Assembly: GCF_005491205.1 (NCBI RefSeq)
Contig: NZ_CP028035.1
Span: 1,798,001 to 1,862,000, forward strand
Direction: 5' to 3'
Source of the DNA: Nissabacter sp. SGAir0207
GTDB taxonomy: Bacteria > Pseudomonadota > Gammaproteobacteria > Enterobacterales > Enterobacteriaceae
DNA: 64,000 bases
Shown here: one piece after another, positions 7,517 through 17,890 of the stretch
Layout of the letters: the number at the start of each line of letters is the position of its first letter
Position numbering within the stretch: the stretch's first letter is position 1
The notes under the pieces: generated by a model
Told to the model about the DNA's origin: nothing
Databases searched by the model: none
The model's input: the letters and a program-made list of their open reading frames with translations, nothing else
Program-made: the position numbers and the translations under genes

Positions 7517-9430
7517 GTGACCGACGATTTCGCCCCCGATGGCGCCCTGGCGCAACATATCCACGGCTTCAAGCCGCGTGAACCCCAGCAACAGATGGCG
7601 GCCGCCGTCGCCCATGCGATAGAGAAACAGCAGGCGCTGGTGGTCGAGGCCGGTACTGGCACCGGCAAAACCTACGCCTACCTCGCCCCGGCGCTGCGTG
7701 CCGGCCGCAAGGTGATCATCTCCACCGGCTCCAAGGCGTTGCAGGACCAGCTCTACAGCCGTGACCTGCCGACGGTAGCGAAGGCGCTCGACTACAGCGG
7801 CAAGCTGGCGCTGTTGAAGGGGCGCTCCAACTACCTTTGCCTTGAGCGGCTGGAGCAGCAGACGCTGGCTGGCGGCGAGCTGGCCAACTCCGCATTGGCG
7901 GAGCTGGTGCAGCTGCGCCGCTGGTCCTCCGAAACCGTGGATGGCGACATCAGCAACTGTGGGGGCGTGGCGGAAGACAGCCCGGTGTGGCCGCTGGTCA
8001 CCAGCACCAATGACAACTGCCTTGGCAGCGACTGCCCGCTCTACAAGGAGTGCTTCGTGGTGAAGGCGCGTCGGCGGGCGATGGATGCGGATGTGGTGGT
8101 GGTTAACCACCATTTGTTCATGGCGGACATGGTGGTGAAAGAGGGCGGCTTTGGCGAGCTGATCCCGGCGGCCGAGGTGATGATTTTCGACGAAGCACAC
8201 CAGATCCCGGACATCGCCAGCCAATATTTCGGCCAGCAACTCTCGAGCCGCCAGCTGCTCGATTTGGCGAAGGACATTACCATCGCCTATCGCACCGAGG
8301 TGCGTGATTCGGCCCAGCTGCAAAAGAGCGCTGACCGACTGGCGCAGAGCGCCCAGGATTTCCGACTGGCGCTGGGCGAGCCGGGCTACCGCGGCAACCT
8401 GCGCGAGGCGTTGCAGGACCAGCAGGTGCAGCGCGCACTGGTGCTGCTCGATGACGCCCTCGAACTGTGCTACGACGTGGTCAAGCTGTCGCTGGGACGC
8501 TCGGCGCTGCTGGATGCTGCCTTTGAGCGCGCCACCCTCTATCGCGCACGCCTGAAGCGGCTAAAGGAGACCTCCCAGCCCGGTTTCAGCTACTGGTTTG
8601 AGTGCACCTCGCGCCACTTTATTCTGGCGCTGACGCCGCTGTCGGTCACCGATAAGTTCACGGAAGTGATGAAGGAGAAGCCGGGCAGCTGGATCTTCAC
8701 CTCCGCCACCCTGTCAGTGGATGAGAAGCTGGCGCACTTCACCGCGCGGCTGGGGCTGGAGGCGGCGGATTCGCTGCTGCTGCCCAGCCCGTTTGACTAT
8801 GCGCGTCAGGCGCTGCTCTGTGTGCCGCGCTTCCTGCCGGAGCCAAACCAGCCGGGCGGCGGGCGGCAACTGGCGCGAATGCTGAAACCGCTGATTGAGG
8901 CCAACGGCGGCCGCTGCTTCTTCCTTTGCACCTCGCACCAGATGCTACGCCAACTGGCGGAGGAGTTCCGCGCCAGCATGACCCTGCCGGTGCTGGTACA
9001 GGGTGAGACCAGCAAGGGCCAGCTGTTGAAGCAGTTTATCGAGGCTGGCAACGCCCTGCTGGTCGGCACCAGCAGCTTCTGGGAGGGGGTGGACGTGCGC
9101 GGCGATACGCTGTCGCTGGTGATCATCGACAAGCTGCCCTTCACCGCGCCGGATGACCCGTTGCTGAAGGCGCGGATTGAGGATTGCCGTCTGCGCGGCG
9201 GCGACCCCTTCGCCGAGGTGCAACTGCCGGAGGCGGTGATCACCCTGAAGCAGGGGGTGGGCCGCCTGATCCGCGACACGGACGATCGCGGCGTGCTGGT
9301 GATCTGTGACAACCGGCTGGTGATGCGCCCCTATGGCGCGGTGTTCCTCAACAGCCTGCCGCCGACGCCGCGCACCCGCGACATCGGTCAGGCAATGGCC
9401 TTTTTGCGCCGGGAAGCAGGGCAGCATTAA
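7517..9430 (+). CDS. yoaA: DinG/XPD-family DNA helicase YoaA
   Basis: An iron-sulfur superfamily 2 helicase; in E. coli YoaA partners with the HolC (chi) subunit of Pol III in replication-fork repair. The 637 residues match the E. coli length. Walker A is EAGTGTGKT (about 44-52), and the four Fe-S cysteines lie in NYLC, SNCGG and the pair within [14 protein letters not shown]. Walker B is FDEAH, and the C-terminal helicase motif reads [14 protein letters not shown]. The start is a GTG at 7517. tsaB follows on the same strand 65 bases later. Confidence 0.94.
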   Translation: MTDDFAPDGALAQHIHGFKPREPQQQMAAAVAHAIEKQQALVVEAGTGTGKTYAYLAPALRAGRKVIISTGSKALQDQLYSRDLPTVAKALDYSGKLALLKGRSNYLCLERLEQQTLAGGELANSALAELVQLRRWSSETVDGDISNCGGVAEDSPVWPLVTSTNDNCLGSDCPLYKECFVVKARRRAMDADVVVVNHHLFMADMVVKEGGFGELIPAAEVMIFDEAHQIPDIASQYFGQQLSSRQLLDLAKDITIAYRTEVRDSAQLQKSADRLAQSAQDFRLALGEPGYRGNLREALQDQQVQRALVLLDDALELCYDVVKLSLGRSALLDAAFERATLYRARLKRLKETSQPGFSYWFECTSRHFILALTPLSVTDKFTEVMKEKPGSWIFTSATLSVDEKLAHFTARLGLEAADSLLLPSPFDYARQALLCVPRFLPEPNQPGGGRQLARMLKPLIEANGGRCFFLCTSHQMLRQLAEEFRASMTLPVLVQGETSKGQLLKQFIEAGNALLVGTSSFWEGVDVRGDTLSLVIIDKLPFTAPDDPLLKARIEDCRLRGGDPFAEVQLPEAVITLKQGVGRLIRDTDDRGVLVICDNRLVMRPYGAVFLNSLPPTPRTRDIGQAMAFLRREAGQH

Positions 9431-9495
9431 GTGCTGCCCTGTGGTATGATGCGCGCCCTGAATTGAAACCCCATCTTTTCCTGCCTGAGGTTGGC

Positions 9496-10194
9496 ATGTC
9501 CACGCGAATTTTAGCCATCGATACCGCCACGGAAGCCTGTTCTGTCGCACTTTGGAACCACGGCGAAACGCTCGCCCATTTTGAACTCTGCCCGCGCGAG
9601 CACACCCAGCGCATTCTGCCGCTGGTGGAGCAGGTGCTGGCCGAGGCTGGCCTGACCCTCAGCCAGCTCGACGCCCTGGCCTTTGGCCGTGGGCCGGGCA
9701 GCTTTACCGGCGTGCGCATCGGCATTGGCATTGCCCAAGGGCTGGCGCTGGGCGCCGACCTGCCGATGATTGGCGTCTCCACCCTGCAAACCATGGCGCA
9801 GGGCGCGTTCCGCCGCACCGGCGCGCCGCGCGTGCTGACCGCGATTGACGCACGCATGGGCGAGGTCTACTGGGGCGCTTACCAGCGTGATGCCGATGGC
9901 ATCTGGCAGGGCGGCGAGAGTGAGGCGGTGCTGACGCCGGAGCAGGCGCTGGCCCGGGCGCAGGCGCTTTCTGGCGAGTGGGCCACAGCCGGAACCGGCT
10001 GGACGAGCTATCCTGATCTGGTGGCCGGTGCGCCGTTGACGCTGCGTGATGGCGACATGCAACTGCCCCACGCCGAAGATATGCTGCCGCTGGCGCTGGA
10101 AGCCTGGAAGGCGCAGCGTACCGTAACGGTTGAACAGGCCGAGCCGGTCTATTTGCGCAATGAGGTGACCTGGAAAAAACTCCCAGGTCGCTGA
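9496..10194 (+). CDS. tsaB: tRNA threonylcarbamoyladenosine biosynthesis protein TsaB
   Basis: The non-catalytic scaffold partner of TsaD in the TsaB-TsaD-TsaE complex that makes t6A37 on ANN-decoding tRNAs. The 232 residues start with [16 protein letters not shown] and contain the typical [20 protein letters not shown] loop (ASKHA fold). I used the ATG at 9496, which has a TGAGG site and the family N-terminus, not an in-frame ATG 33 bases upstream. It lies between yoaA and the lipoprotein gene yeaY, as in E. coli. Confidence 0.95.
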   Translation: MSTRILAIDTATEACSVALWNHGETLAHFELCPREHTQRILPLVEQVLAEAGLTLSQLDALAFGRGPGSFTGVRIGIGIAQGLALGADLPMIGVSTLQTMAQGAFRRTGAPRVLTAIDARMGEVYWGAYQRDADGIWQGGESEAVLTPEQALARAQALSGEWATAGTGWTSYPDLVAGAPLTLRDGDMQLPHAEDMLPLALEAWKAQRTVTVEQAEPVYLRNEVTWKKLPGR

Positions 10195-10255
10195 AACCCG
10201 GCAACTTTACCCCGGTGACAAGGTCTAACAGTCAGAATCATTCCGGAGAGTAGGT

Positions 10256-10858
10256 ATGCATAAGCCGTTAATCAATCACCCCCTGCGGGTTGCGCTGTTT
10301 GGCCTGACGGCGCTGGCGCTGTCGGGCTGCGTCAGCGTCCCTGATGAGATCAAGGGCACCACCCCCACGCCGCAGCAGAACCTGGCGGCAGTACAGAATG
10401 CCCCGCAACTGTACGTCGGCCAGGAGGCGCGCTTTGGCGGCTCGGTGGTGAGCATGGACAATGAACCCCGCCGCACCCGGCTGGAGATTGCCGCCGTACC
10501 GCTGGACTCGGCGGCGCGGCCCATCCTTGGCGAGCGCTCCACCGGACGGGTGGTGGCTTACATTAACGGCTTTGTAGACCCGGTTGACCTGCGCGGCCAG
10601 CTGGTGACGGTGGTCGGCCCGATCACCGGCAGCGAACGCGGCAAAATCGGCCAGACGGACTACACCTTTGTGGTGATGAATGCCAACAGCTACAAGCGCT
10701 GGCGCTTGCAACAGCAGGTGGTGATGCCGCCAGGCCCAACCGGCCCGTGGGGCTGGGGTCCTGGCTGGGGCGGCCCCGGCTGGGGGCCGGGCTTCTATGG
10801 CGGGGGCGGTTGGTACTCGCCGCAGCCAGCTCAGGTGCAGACCGTAGTCACCGAGTAG
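10256..10858 (+). CDS. yeaY: Slp-family outer membrane lipoprotein YeaY
   Basis: A 200-residue lipoprotein with a signal peptide and lipobox LSGC (Cys25). The body (about 40-160) is the Slp/YeaY domain of starvation-inducible lipoproteins, function unresolved. The last 45 residues are strongly Gly/Trp/Pro-rich (repeats such as [14 protein letters not shown]), which looks like a low-complexity surface tail. With no Asp after the lipidated Cys, the outer membrane is the expected site. The gene follows tsaB with a 61-base gap and an own GGAG site, and ends in a terminator. Confidence 0.85.
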   Translation: MHKPLINHPLRVALFGLTALALSGCVSVPDEIKGTTPTPQQNLAAVQNAPQLYVGQEARFGGSVVSMDNEPRRTRLEIAAVPLDSAARPILGERSTGRVVAYINGFVDPVDLRGQLVTVVGPITGSERGKIGQTDYTFVVMNANSYKRWRLQQQVVMPPGPTGPWGWGPGWGGPGWGPGFYGGGGWYSPQPAQVQTVVTE

Positions 10859-10869
10859 GGCACCTCAGA

Positions 10870-10895
10870 GGCGGCGCAAGCCGCCTTATTTTTTG
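10870..10895 (+). terminator. Rho-independent terminator of yeaY
   Basis: GGCGGC/GCCGCC stem with a stable GCAA tetraloop followed by TTATTTTTT. Confidence 0.88.
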
Positions 10896-10987
10896 GCATC
10901 GCGGCAGCCTGAGGCAAAAAAGTGACCCGCTTCGCAAGCTGAACATTGTTTAAGAAATTCAGCCAGAAGCTGAGTTAAAATTTTGTT

Positions 10988-11004
10988 AAACCGACGTATC
11001 AGAT
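10988..11004. promoter_or_regulatory. Possible FadR operator in front of fadD
   Basis: Read on the minus strand the 17-mer is ATCTGATACGTCGGTTT, sharing 11 of 17 positions with the classical fadB operator ATCTGGTACGACCAGAT. It ends about 30 bases before the fadD start. fadD is a known FadR-repressed gene and fadR is in this window. The match is partial, so this is a candidate only. Confidence 0.35.
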
Positions 11005-11035
11005 CGGCAACCACGACAACAAATAATGATGGAGT

Positions 11036-12730
11036 ATGACCTTGGAAAAGGTTTGGCTAACACGGTATCCCGCTGATGTTCCGGCCGAGATTGACCCGGA
11101 TCGTCACGGCTCATTGATTGAGATGTTTGAAAATGCGGCGCTCCGCTATGCTGACCAGCCGGCGTTCATCAATATGGGGGAGGTGATGACCTTCCGTAAG
11201 CTGGAGGAGCTGAGTCGCGCCTTCGCCGCCTACCTGCAAAATGACCTGAAATTGCAGAAAGGCGACCGCGTTGCCCTGATGATGCCCAACCTGCTGCAAT
11301 ACCCGATTGCGCTGTTCGGCGTATTGCGCGCTGGCATGGTGGTGGTCAACGTCAACCCGCTCTACACCCCGCGCGAGCTGGAGCACCAGCTGAAAGACAG
11401 CGGGGCCAGCGCCATCGTGATCGTCTCCAACTTCGCCCACACGCTGGAGAAGGTGGTCTACAACACGCCCATCCGCCATGTGATCCTGACGCGCATGGGC
11501 GACCAGCTGTCGCCTGCCAAGGGTACGCTGGTCAACTTTGTGGTGAAGTACATCAAACGGCTGGTGCCCAAGTATCACCTGCCGGATGCCATCTCCTTCC
11601 GCAGCGTGCTGCAACGCGGCCGCCGCCTGCAATATGTGAAACCGGACATCACCAATCAGGATCTGGCTTTCCTGCAATACACCGGCGGCACTACCGGCGT
11701 GGCAAAGGGGGCGATGCTGACCCACCGCAACATGCAGGCCAATCTGGAGCAGACCAAGGCCGCCTATGGCTCGCTGTTGCAGGAGGGCCATGAGCTGGTG
11801 GTCACCGCGCTACCGCTCTACCACATCTTCGCGCTGACGGTGAACTGCCTGCTGTTTGTCGAGCGCGGCGGGCGCAACCTGCTGATCACCAATCCGCGTG
11901 ATATTCCCGGCATGGTCAAGGAGCTGGCGAAATACCCCTTCACCGCCCTGACCGGCGTCAATACGCTCTATAACGCGCTGATGAACAACGAGGATTTCCG
12001 CGAGCTGGACTTCTCCACGCTGCGCCTTTCCGTAGGGGGCGGCATGGCGGTGCAGAAAGCGGTGGCGGACAAGTGGGAGAAGCTGACCGGCAAACATTTG
12101 CTGGAGGGCTACGGCCTGACCGAGTGCGCGCCGCTGGTGGCGGGCAACCCCTATGACCTGCAACACTACAGCGGCAGCATTGGCCTGCCGGTGCCCTCCA
12201 CCGAGGTCAAGCTGGTGGATGATCAGGGGCAGGAGGTGGCCATGGGCGAGCCGGGCGAACTGCTGATCCGCGGGCCGCAGGTGATGGCCGGTTACTGGCA
12301 GCGGCCAGAGGCCACCGCCGAGGTGCTGAAAGAGGGCTGGCTCTCCACCGGGGATATCGTTACAGTGGACGAGCAGGGATTCTTGCGGATTGTCGATCGC
12401 AAAAAAGATATGATTCTGGTCTCCGGGTTTAATGTCTATCCCAATGAAATTGAAGACGTGCTGATGCAGCATCCGAAGGTGCTGGAGGCGGCGGCCATTG
12501 GCGTGCCAAGTGAAACCTCCGGCGAGGCGGTCAAGGCGTGCATCGTCAAGAAAGATGCCTCCCTGACGCGTGAGGAGCTGCTGGCCCACTGCCGCCGCCA
12601 CCTGACTGGCTACAAAATGCCAAGAATTATTGAGTTCCGTGAGGAGTTGCCAAAATCCAACGTTGGCAAGATCCTGCGCCGGGCGCTGCGGGATGAGCAT
12701 ATGAAGTCGAAACCGCCCACCGCCGCATAA
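11036..12730 (+). CDS. fadD: Long-chain fatty acid-CoA ligase
   Basis: Activates imported long-chain fatty acids to acyl-CoA at the inner membrane, which both feeds beta-oxidation and produces the ligand that releases FadR. The 564 residues align end to end with E. coli FadD. The ATP/AMP motif [12 protein letters not shown] (about 214-225) and the FACS signature beginning GWLSTGDI and ending [14 protein letters not shown] are intact. The ATG has a GGAG site. rnd follows after 78 bases, as in E. coli. Confidence 0.97.
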   Translation: MTLEKVWLTRYPADVPAEIDPDRHGSLIEMFENAALRYADQPAFINMGEVMTFRKLEELSRAFAAYLQNDLKLQKGDRVALMMPNLLQYPIALFGVLRAGMVVVNVNPLYTPRELEHQLKDSGASAIVIVSNFAHTLEKVVYNTPIRHVILTRMGDQLSPAKGTLVNFVVKYIKRLVPKYHLPDAISFRSVLQRGRRLQYVKPDITNQDLAFLQYTGGTTGVAKGAMLTHRNMQANLEQTKAAYGSLLQEGHELVVTALPLYHIFALTVNCLLFVERGGRNLLITNPRDIPGMVKELAKYPFTALTGVNTLYNALMNNEDFRELDFSTLRLSVGGGMAVQKAVADKWEKLTGKHLLEGYGLTECAPLVAGNPYDLQHYSGSIGLPVPSTEVKLVDDQGQEVAMGEPGELLIRGPQVMAGYWQRPEATAEVLKEGWLSTGDIVTVDEQGFLRIVDRKKDMILVSGFNVYPNEIEDVLMQHPKVLEAAAIGVPSETSGEAVKACIVKKDASLTREELLAHCRRHLTGYKMPRIIEFREELPKSNVGKILRRALRDEHMKSKPPTAA

Positions 12731-12749
12731 CGGGCTTCCACCCTTTTAC

Positions 12750-12771
12750 AACGCCGGCCCGTGCCGGCGTT
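12750..12771 (+). other. Hairpin between fadD and rnd
   Basis: A perfect 9-bp stem AACGCCGGC/GCCGGCGTT with a CCGT loop lies 20 bases after the fadD stop and 38 bases before rnd. No T run follows, so it is not a clear terminator. It may be an RNA-stability or leader structure. Confidence 0.5.
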
Positions 12772-12808
12772 GCCATGTATGATCCTTTATCCGTAAGAGA
12801 GTGACGTT

Positions 12809-13930
12809 TTGAATTATCAGTTGATCACCACCAATTCTGAGCTGGAAGAGGTATGCCTCCAGGCCCGCCGCCATGCGCGTATCGCCCTGGATACGGAATT
12901 CGTGCGCACCCGCACCTACTATCCACAGCTTGGCCTGATCCAGCTGTTTGACGGCGAGCGGCTGACGCTCATTGACCCGCTGCCCATTACCGAGTGGCAA
13001 CCCTTCCGTGAGCTGTTGCTGGATGAACAGGTGATCAAGTTCCTGCACGCCGGGAGCGAAGACCTGGAAGTGTTCCTCAATGCCTTTGGCGCGCTGCCAA
13101 CGCCGATGATTGATACGCAAATCCTGGCGGCTTTCACCGGGCGTCCGCTCTCCTGCGGCTTTGCCAAGCTGGTGGGGGAGTACATGGGTGTGGAACTGGA
13201 CAAGAGCGAATCGCGCACCGACTGGCTGGCGCGCCCGCTGAGCAGCCGCCAGTGTGACTATGCTGCCGCTGACGTCTTCTACCTGCTGCCGATGGCACTG
13301 CGCCTCGAGCAGGAGACCATCGATGCTGGTTGGATGGAGGCCGCGCTGGACGAGTGCCGCGCACTCTGCCGCCGCCGCCGTGACGTACTGGAGCCGGAGC
13401 TGGCCTACCGCGAAATTGGCAACGCCTGGCAGTTGCGTACCCGCCAATTGGCCTGCCTGCAAAAGTTGGCCTCCTGGCGGCTGCAACAGGCGCGCCAGCG
13501 CGATCTGGCCGTCAACTTTGTGGTGCGCGAAGAGAACCTGTGGCAGGTGGCGCGCTACCAGCCCACCTCGCTGGGCGAGCTGGAGAGTCTGGGGCTGAGT
13601 GGGCCAGAGATCCGTTACCACGGCCGCACGCTGCTGGAGCTGGTGAAAGAGGCCAGCGCGCTGCCAGAGGAGGCGCTGCCCGCGCCGATCGCCAACCTGA
13701 TTGACCAGCCGGGCTACAAACAGGCGTTCAAGGATCTGAAAGCCGTGATCCAGTCTGTCAGCACAGAGAGTGGGCTGAGCAACGAACTGCTGGCCTCACG
13801 TCGCCAGATTAACCAATTGCTGAATTGGCATTGGGGATTAAAGCAGCGTGAAAATAGCCCAGAGCTGATCGCTGGCTGGCGTGGCCAATTGCTGTCAGAG
13901 AAATTAATGGCGGTTCTGGCGAACTACTAA
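12809..13930 (+). CDS. rnd: Ribonuclease D
   Basis: A 3'-to-5' exoribonuclease that trims tRNA precursors and other small RNAs. The 373 residues carry the DEDD nuclease domain first (LDTEF, HAGSEDLEVF and CDYAAADV supply the metal-binding acids) and an HRDC domain about residues 210-290. Translation starts with TTG at 12809, giving the family N-terminus MNYQLITT; E. coli rnd also uses UUG. The rare start codon is therefore conserved and probably limits expression. An imperfect stem (about 13938-13964) after the stop may terminate transcription. Confidence 0.96.
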   Translation: MNYQLITTNSELEEVCLQARRHARIALDTEFVRTRTYYPQLGLIQLFDGERLTLIDPLPITEWQPFRELLLDEQVIKFLHAGSEDLEVFLNAFGALPTPMIDTQILAAFTGRPLSCGFAKLVGEYMGVELDKSESRTDWLARPLSSRQCDYAAADVFYLLPMALRLEQETIDAGWMEAALDECRALCRRRRDVLEPELAYREIGNAWQLRTRQLACLQKLASWRLQQARQRDLAVNFVVREENLWQVARYQPTSLGELESLGLSGPEIRYHGRTLLELVKEASALPEEALPAPIANLIDQPGYKQAFKDLKAVIQSVSTESGLSNELLASRRQINQLLNWHWGLKQRENSPELIAGWRGQLLSEKLMAVLANY

Positions 13931-14207
13931 AATAGCTGGCCAAAGGGGGAAGACCTTTTTGGCCCTATTTATTTATGCAGGGAAATGCGGATGCCGGCGC
14001 TCGGAAGGGGGCGAAGGTAAGAATAACGTTGGCTGTCGCCAGCGTATTTGGGATAAGTCTTAATCCCGATTCAGGGTTATTGTCGGTGAAATTTGGCGAG
14101 GCAAACAAAATAAGCTGGATGTCCGTACAGTGCTCGGAGTTGGCAATAATGTTTGCGGCCATTTTTTCCCCTGCGTTAACCACAGGGGGAGCGGAAAGCC
14201 CGGGGCG

Positions 14208-14477
14208 TTATTTCGGCGGTTCTTCCGTTTCTGGCAGGGTGACGTTAAGTTCGAGAACAGAAATATCGTCCCCTTTCTGTTCGAACTGAACGTGCAGCAT
14301 ATCCGGGTCGATCTGGATATATTTACAAATCACCGCCAGAATATCGCGCTTCAGGTCCGGCAGGTAAGGGGGTTCTGAATCCCCCCGGCGGCGCTCTGCG
14401 ACGATGATTTGCAGCCGTTCCTTGGCTATATTGGCTGTCGATTTTTTGCGGGACAGGAAAAAGTCTAACAGTGCCAT
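14208..14477 (-). CDS. minE: Cell division topological specificity factor MinE
   Basis: Confines MinCD to the poles by stimulating the MinD ATPase. The 89-residue protein has the N-terminal membrane-targeting/anti-MinCD helix ([23 protein letters not shown] is the family opening) and the C-terminal dimerisation domain. It is the last gene of minC-minD-minE, starting three bases after minD. The 277 bases on its 3' side up to rnd (13931-14207) contain no gene I can support. Confidence 0.97.
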   Translation of the reverse strand: MALLDFFLSRKKSTANIAKERLQIIVAERRRGDSEPPYLPDLKRDILAVICKYIQIDPDMLHVQFEQKGDDISVLELNVTLPETEEPPK

Positions 14478-14480
14478 GGT

Positions 14481-15293
14481 TTATCCCCCAAACAGGCGTT
14501 TCAGGAAGCCCTTCTTCTCTTCTTCAACAAAGCGGAAGGGGCGCTCTTCGCCCAGCAAGCGTGAGACAGTGTCATCATACGCTTTGCCCGCATCGGAGTC
14601 CTGATCGAGGATGACTGGCTCGCCCTGGTTGGAGGCGCGCAGCACAGACTGATCTTCCGGGATGACGCCCACCAGCGGAATGCGCAGGATCTCCAGCACA
14701 TCTTCCATGCTCAGCATGTCACCGCGGTTCACCCGGCCAGGGTTGTAGCGCGTCAGCAGCAGGTGCTCCTTGATCGGCTCCTGGTTCTGCTCGGCGCGAC
14801 GTGACTTGGAGGAGAGGATACCGAGGATGCGGTCAGAGTCGCGCACCGAGGAGACCTCTGGGTTGGTGGTAATGATTGCCTCGTCGGCGAAGTAGAGCGC
14901 CATCAGCGCACCGGTCTCAATCCCTGCCGGGGAGTCGCAGAGAATGAAGTCGAAGTCCATTGCCACCAGATCGTTCAGCACCTTCTCCACCCCTTCACGG
15001 GTCAGGGCGTCTTTGTCCCGGGTCTGGGAGGCGGGCAGGATAAACAGGCTCTCGGTCCGCTTGTCCTTGATCAAAGCCTGATTCAGCGTGGCATCACCCT
15101 GGATGACATTCACGAAGTCATAGACCACGCGGCGCTCGCACCCCATGATCAAATCAAGATTACGCAAGCCGATGTCAAAATCGATGACAACCGTCTTTTT
15201 CCCTTTCTGGGCTAAACCGGTAGCAATGGCCGCGCTTGATGTGGTCTTGCCAACGCCCCCTTTACCCGATGTAACAACAATAATGCGTGCCAT
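14481..15293 (-). CDS. minD: Septum site-determining ATPase MinD
   Basis: Membrane-cycling ParA/MRP-type ATPase that recruits MinC and oscillates with MinE. The 270 residues start with a deviant Walker A, SGKGGVGKTT (about 10-19). The C-terminus ends in an amphipathic membrane-targeting helix (KKGFLKRLFGG). It lies 23 bases after minC and three before minE, the standard operon. Confidence 0.98.
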   Translation of the reverse strand: MARIIVVTSGKGGVGKTTSSAAIATGLAQKGKKTVVIDFDIGLRNLDLIMGCERRVVYDFVNVIQGDATLNQALIKDKRTESLFILPASQTRDKDALTREGVEKVLNDLVAMDFDFILCDSPAGIETGALMALYFADEAIITTNPEVSSVRDSDRILGILSSKSRRAEQNQEPIKEHLLLTRYNPGRVNRGDMLSMEDVLEILRIPLVGVIPEDQSVLRASNQGEPVILDQDSDAGKAYDDTVSRLLGEERPFRFVEEEKKGFLKRLFGG

Positions 15294-15316
15294 GAAAAGA
15301 TTCCTTGTGAAAGGGC

Positions 15317-15997
15317 TTAATTTAAAGGTTTGATGGTTAACACGTTATCTATCAGACTGAGGCGCGCCGCCTGGCCAGAAAACTCCGGCGGGATCTGGTC
15401 GCTCAGCCAGTACTGCCCGGCAATCGACACGAGCTCAGCACTAAGATTCGTGCAGAAAATCTGGCACTGCGCATCACCGCCGGCACCTGCCAGCGCACGG
15501 CCGCGCATCATCCCATAAACGTGGATATTGCCGTCGGCAATCAGCTCCGCGCCAGCGCTGACGCTGCTGATTACGATCAAATCACTGTTACGTGCATAAA
15601 TCTGCTGCCCGGAACGGACAGGGGCGTGGACGATGCGCGTCTTGGCCGGGAGGTTGTCGGGTACAGGCGGCGGGGGCGGCGCTTTCGGCCCCTTGCCCTC
15701 GTTCAGCAGTGGCAGCCCGGCGCGGGCGATGGCACGTTTTTGCTGCTCATCCTTGCAACCGCTGAAGCCGACAACACGCAGGCCCGCGGACGTCACGGCC
15801 TGTTGTATCTCCTTCCAGTTAACCTCACCGCTCAGCGAGGCCACATTGATCACAACAGGGGCACTTTTAAGAAATGCCGGTGCCTGCTCTACCTTCTCCT
15901 GCAATGCCTGGCGAATGACCTCAGGCTGCGCGTGGTGCAAATGGACCACCGACAGGGTAAAACTGCTGCCTTTTAGCTCAATGGGCGATTGTGACAT
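15317..15997 (-). CDS. minC: Septum site-determining protein MinC
   Basis: Inhibits FtsZ polymerisation away from midcell. The 226 residues comprise an N-terminal FtsZ-binding domain (1-100), a proline-rich linker ([10 protein letters not shown], about 106-115) and a C-terminal beta-helix that binds MinD (RSGQQIYA and [14 protein letters not shown] repeats). It is the first gene of the min operon and is divergent from ycgL across 135 bases. Confidence 0.96.
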   Translation of the reverse strand: MSQSPIELKGSSFTLSVVHLHHAQPEVIRQALQEKVEQAPAFLKSAPVVINVASLSGEVNWKEIQQAVTSAGLRVVGFSGCKDEQQKRAIARAGLPLLNEGKGPKAPPPPPVPDNLPAKTRIVHAPVRSGQQIYARNSDLIVISSVSAGAELIADGNIHVYGMMRGRALAGAGGDAQCQIFCTNLSAELVSIAGQYWLSDQIPPEFSGQAARLSLIDNVLTIKPLN

Positions 15998-16132
15998 CTA
16001 TCCTGACTCAGTTTCAGCAACGTAAATCCCCGGAACAGCACCCGGGGGGCGATATTCCGATGTACGTGAAGCATGTTATAGTTACCGGTATATCTAGGCA
16101 AGAGACGCTATCCATTAAAAAGAGTTAAAAAA

Positions 16133-16405
16133 ATGCTTTGCATGATTTATAGAAGTTCAAAACGCGACCAAACTTATCTCTACGTCGAAAAAAGAGATGA
16201 TTTCTCCGCCGTTCCAGATGAGTTGTTGAAAAGCTTCGGCCAACCGCAGTTCTCGATGGTCATCAATCTGGCCACCCGTACTAAATTGGCCGGTGCCGAT
16301 ATTGAAAAAGTACGCGAAGCTCTCTCCAGTCAGGGCTATTATTTACAATTGCCGCCACCCCCGGAGTCATTATTGAAACTGCATCTGAATAATAAGCCGG
16401 AATAA
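16133..16405 (+). CDS. ycgL: YcgL-domain protein
   Basis: A 90-residue protein almost identical in its core to E. coli YcgL ([16 protein letters not shown] opening; ending [15 protein letters not shown]). The family is small, cytosolic and of unresolved function, typically next to the min operon or rnd in gammaproteobacteria, as here. E. coli annotation carries extra N-terminal residues that are absent in this frame. Confidence 0.9.
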   Translation: MLCMIYRSSKRDQTYLYVEKRDDFSAVPDELLKSFGQPQFSMVINLATRTKLAGADIEKVREALSSQGYYLQLPPPPESLLKLHLNNKPE

Positions 16406-16465
16406 TCGCCAAATATTCTGTTGCAGAATAATTTCTGCGGAAAATGTGAACGGTGACGCATGAAT

Positions 16466-16513
16466 GGGGGCGGCCGGGGAGCGGTGTGTGATGCACGTCT
16501 CCCCGCCGCCCCC
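16466..16513 (+). other. Long GC-rich hairpin upstream of the small lipoprotein gene
   Basis: GGGGGCGGC then GGGGA pairs with TCCCC then GCCGCCCCC, a 14-bp stem with one bulged C and a 19-base loop. It ends 27 bases before the lipoprotein ATG and has no T run. It could end ycgL transcripts in a Rho-assisted way or structure the 5' leader of the lipoprotein mRNA. Confidence 0.5.
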
Positions 16514-16540
16514 ACTGGACTAGACCATAAGGAAAACCGT

Positions 16541-16711
16541 ATGAAAAAGACCGCATTGGCCATTTTGCTCGGCACCCTGGCCCTGACCGCTTGCACCACC
16601 GCGCAAAAAACCGCGCCTGAAAACACCACGCCTTCCCCTTCTGCTGCCTCCGCCTCTGGCGGCATGCTCAACGCCGAGCCACCGGCCCAGAACGCCCAAG
16701 ACCCGCAGTGA
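16541..16711 (+). CDS. Small lipoprotein resembling the N-terminus of the adjacent transglycosylase
   Basis: A 56-residue lipoprotein: signal peptide, lipobox LTAC (Cys18), then a Thr/Pro/Ser/Ala-rich tail. The start has an AAGGA site. I do not recognise a family. The mature part shares its plan and the SGGML motif with the first 45 residues of the MltB-type protein 46 bases downstream (here SASGGMLNAEPPA, there SPSGGMLKPPAK). It may be a partial tandem copy of that gene's leader or an independent small outer-membrane lipoprotein. Role unknown. Confidence 0.65.
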   Translation: MKKTALAILLGTLALTACTTAQKTAPENTTPSPSAASASGGMLNAEPPAQNAQDPQ

Positions 16712-16757
16712 TGCCCCGCAGGCAGCCTGCTGCCTGCCGTGACCCAAGGAGTATGTG

Positions 16758-17834
16758 ATGAGACAGAGCGTGGTAGCCCTATTGATTGGCCTGACCCTGA
16801 CCGCCTGTGCCAGCAAGCCACCGGCGGCCCCGTCGGCCACCGCCCCGGATCGTGCGCCAGCGGCGTCGCCCAGCGGCGGGATGCTAAAACCCCCGGCAAA
16901 AACCACGCTGGCAGCGCAGGGCCGTGACCCGGCGGAGTTCCCGGCCTATGTTGAGCAGCTGAAGCAGCAGGCGCGTGCCCAGGGGATCAGCGAGGCCACC
17001 CTGGAGAGCGCCTTCGCCAACATTCACTTTGTTGACCGGGTGATCGCCTCCGATCGCAACCAGCTGGAGAAGAAGGTGACGCTGGATGACTACCTGCAAC
17101 GCGTCCTGCCGGCCTGGAAAGTGGCGCAGGGCCGCACGCAGTATCAGGCGAACCGGGCGGAAGTGGATGCCGCCAGCCAACGCTATGGCGTGCAGCCGCA
17201 ATATATCGTCGCCCTGTGGGCGATGGAGAGCAGCTTTGGCAAAATCCAGGGCAAGGAGGATGTCATCTCTGCGCTGGCGACCCTGGCCTTTGAGGGGCGG
17301 CGTGAGGCCTTCTTCACCAAGGAGCTGATGGCGGCGCTGAAGATTGTCCAGCAGGGGCATATCCCGGCCGCGGAAATGAAAGGCTCATGGGCTGGCGCGA
17401 TGGGGCAGTCACAATTTATGCCGACCTCGTTCCTGACTTACGGCGCGGATGGTGACGGCGATGGCCGCATCGACATCTGGCAAAACCGGGCTGATGTGTT
17501 CGCCTCCACTGCCAACTACCTCGCCACCGAAGGGTGGAAAGCCAATCAGGGCTGGGGGCAGGAGGTACGGTTGCCCGCCGGTTTCAGCGCTGATCTGGCC
17601 GGGCTGAAGAACGATCAGGCGAAGCGAATCAGCGACTGGCAAGCGCTGGGTGTGACGCCAGCGGATGCCAAACCGCTGCCGGACGCCGGCACGCGTGCCT
17701 GGATTATCACGCCAGACGATCTTCAGGGACGCGCCTTTATGGTTTACGATAACTTCCGCACCATTATGCACTGGAACCGCTCCTACTATTTTGCCCTCAG
17801 CATCGGCATGATGGCGGACGGCGTGGCCCAGTAA
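16758..17834 (+). CDS. Membrane-bound lytic murein transglycosylase, MltB family
   Basis: Cleaves the MurNAc-GlcNAc bond of peptidoglycan with formation of 1,6-anhydro ends. The 358-residue lipoprotein has lipobox LTAC (Cys17), a Pro/Ala linker to about residue 45, and the SLT_2/MltB domain beyond. The catalytic Glu is residue 157 in ALWAMESSFGK, and the GAMGQSQFMPTSF substrate motif is intact. The ATG at 16758 is six bases after AAGGAG; a GTG one codon earlier is too close. It is a paralogue of E. coli MltB sitting between ycgL and ycgM, and forms a likely operon with the small lipoprotein. Confidence 0.9.
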   Translation: MRQSVVALLIGLTLTACASKPPAAPSATAPDRAPAASPSGGMLKPPAKTTLAAQGRDPAEFPAYVEQLKQQARAQGISEATLESAFANIHFVDRVIASDRNQLEKKVTLDDYLQRVLPAWKVAQGRTQYQANRAEVDAASQRYGVQPQYIVALWAMESSFGKIQGKEDVISALATLAFEGRREAFFTKELMAALKIVQQGHIPAAEMKGSWAGAMGQSQFMPTSFLTYGADGDGDGRIDIWQNRADVFASTANYLATEGWKANQGWGQEVRLPAGFSADLAGLKNDQAKRISDWQALGVTPADAKPLPDAGTRAWIITPDDLQGRAFMVYDNFRTIMHWNRSYYFALSIGMMADGVAQ

Positions 17835-17890
17835 CCCGGACTGGCCCGCACCATGGGCCGGTCGCTAACGTGTTTACGCAGGAGAAGGGC

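Noticed and set aside
7367..8323. Extension of yoaB to a 433-codon frame
   Set aside because: The extra part is antisense to yoaA, and the AGGAG-preceded ATG at 7366 gives the normal RidA length.
13965..14207. Overlapping short frames on both strands between rnd and minE
   Set aside because: No ribosome site, no family resemblance, and the frames contradict each other; treated as non-coding.
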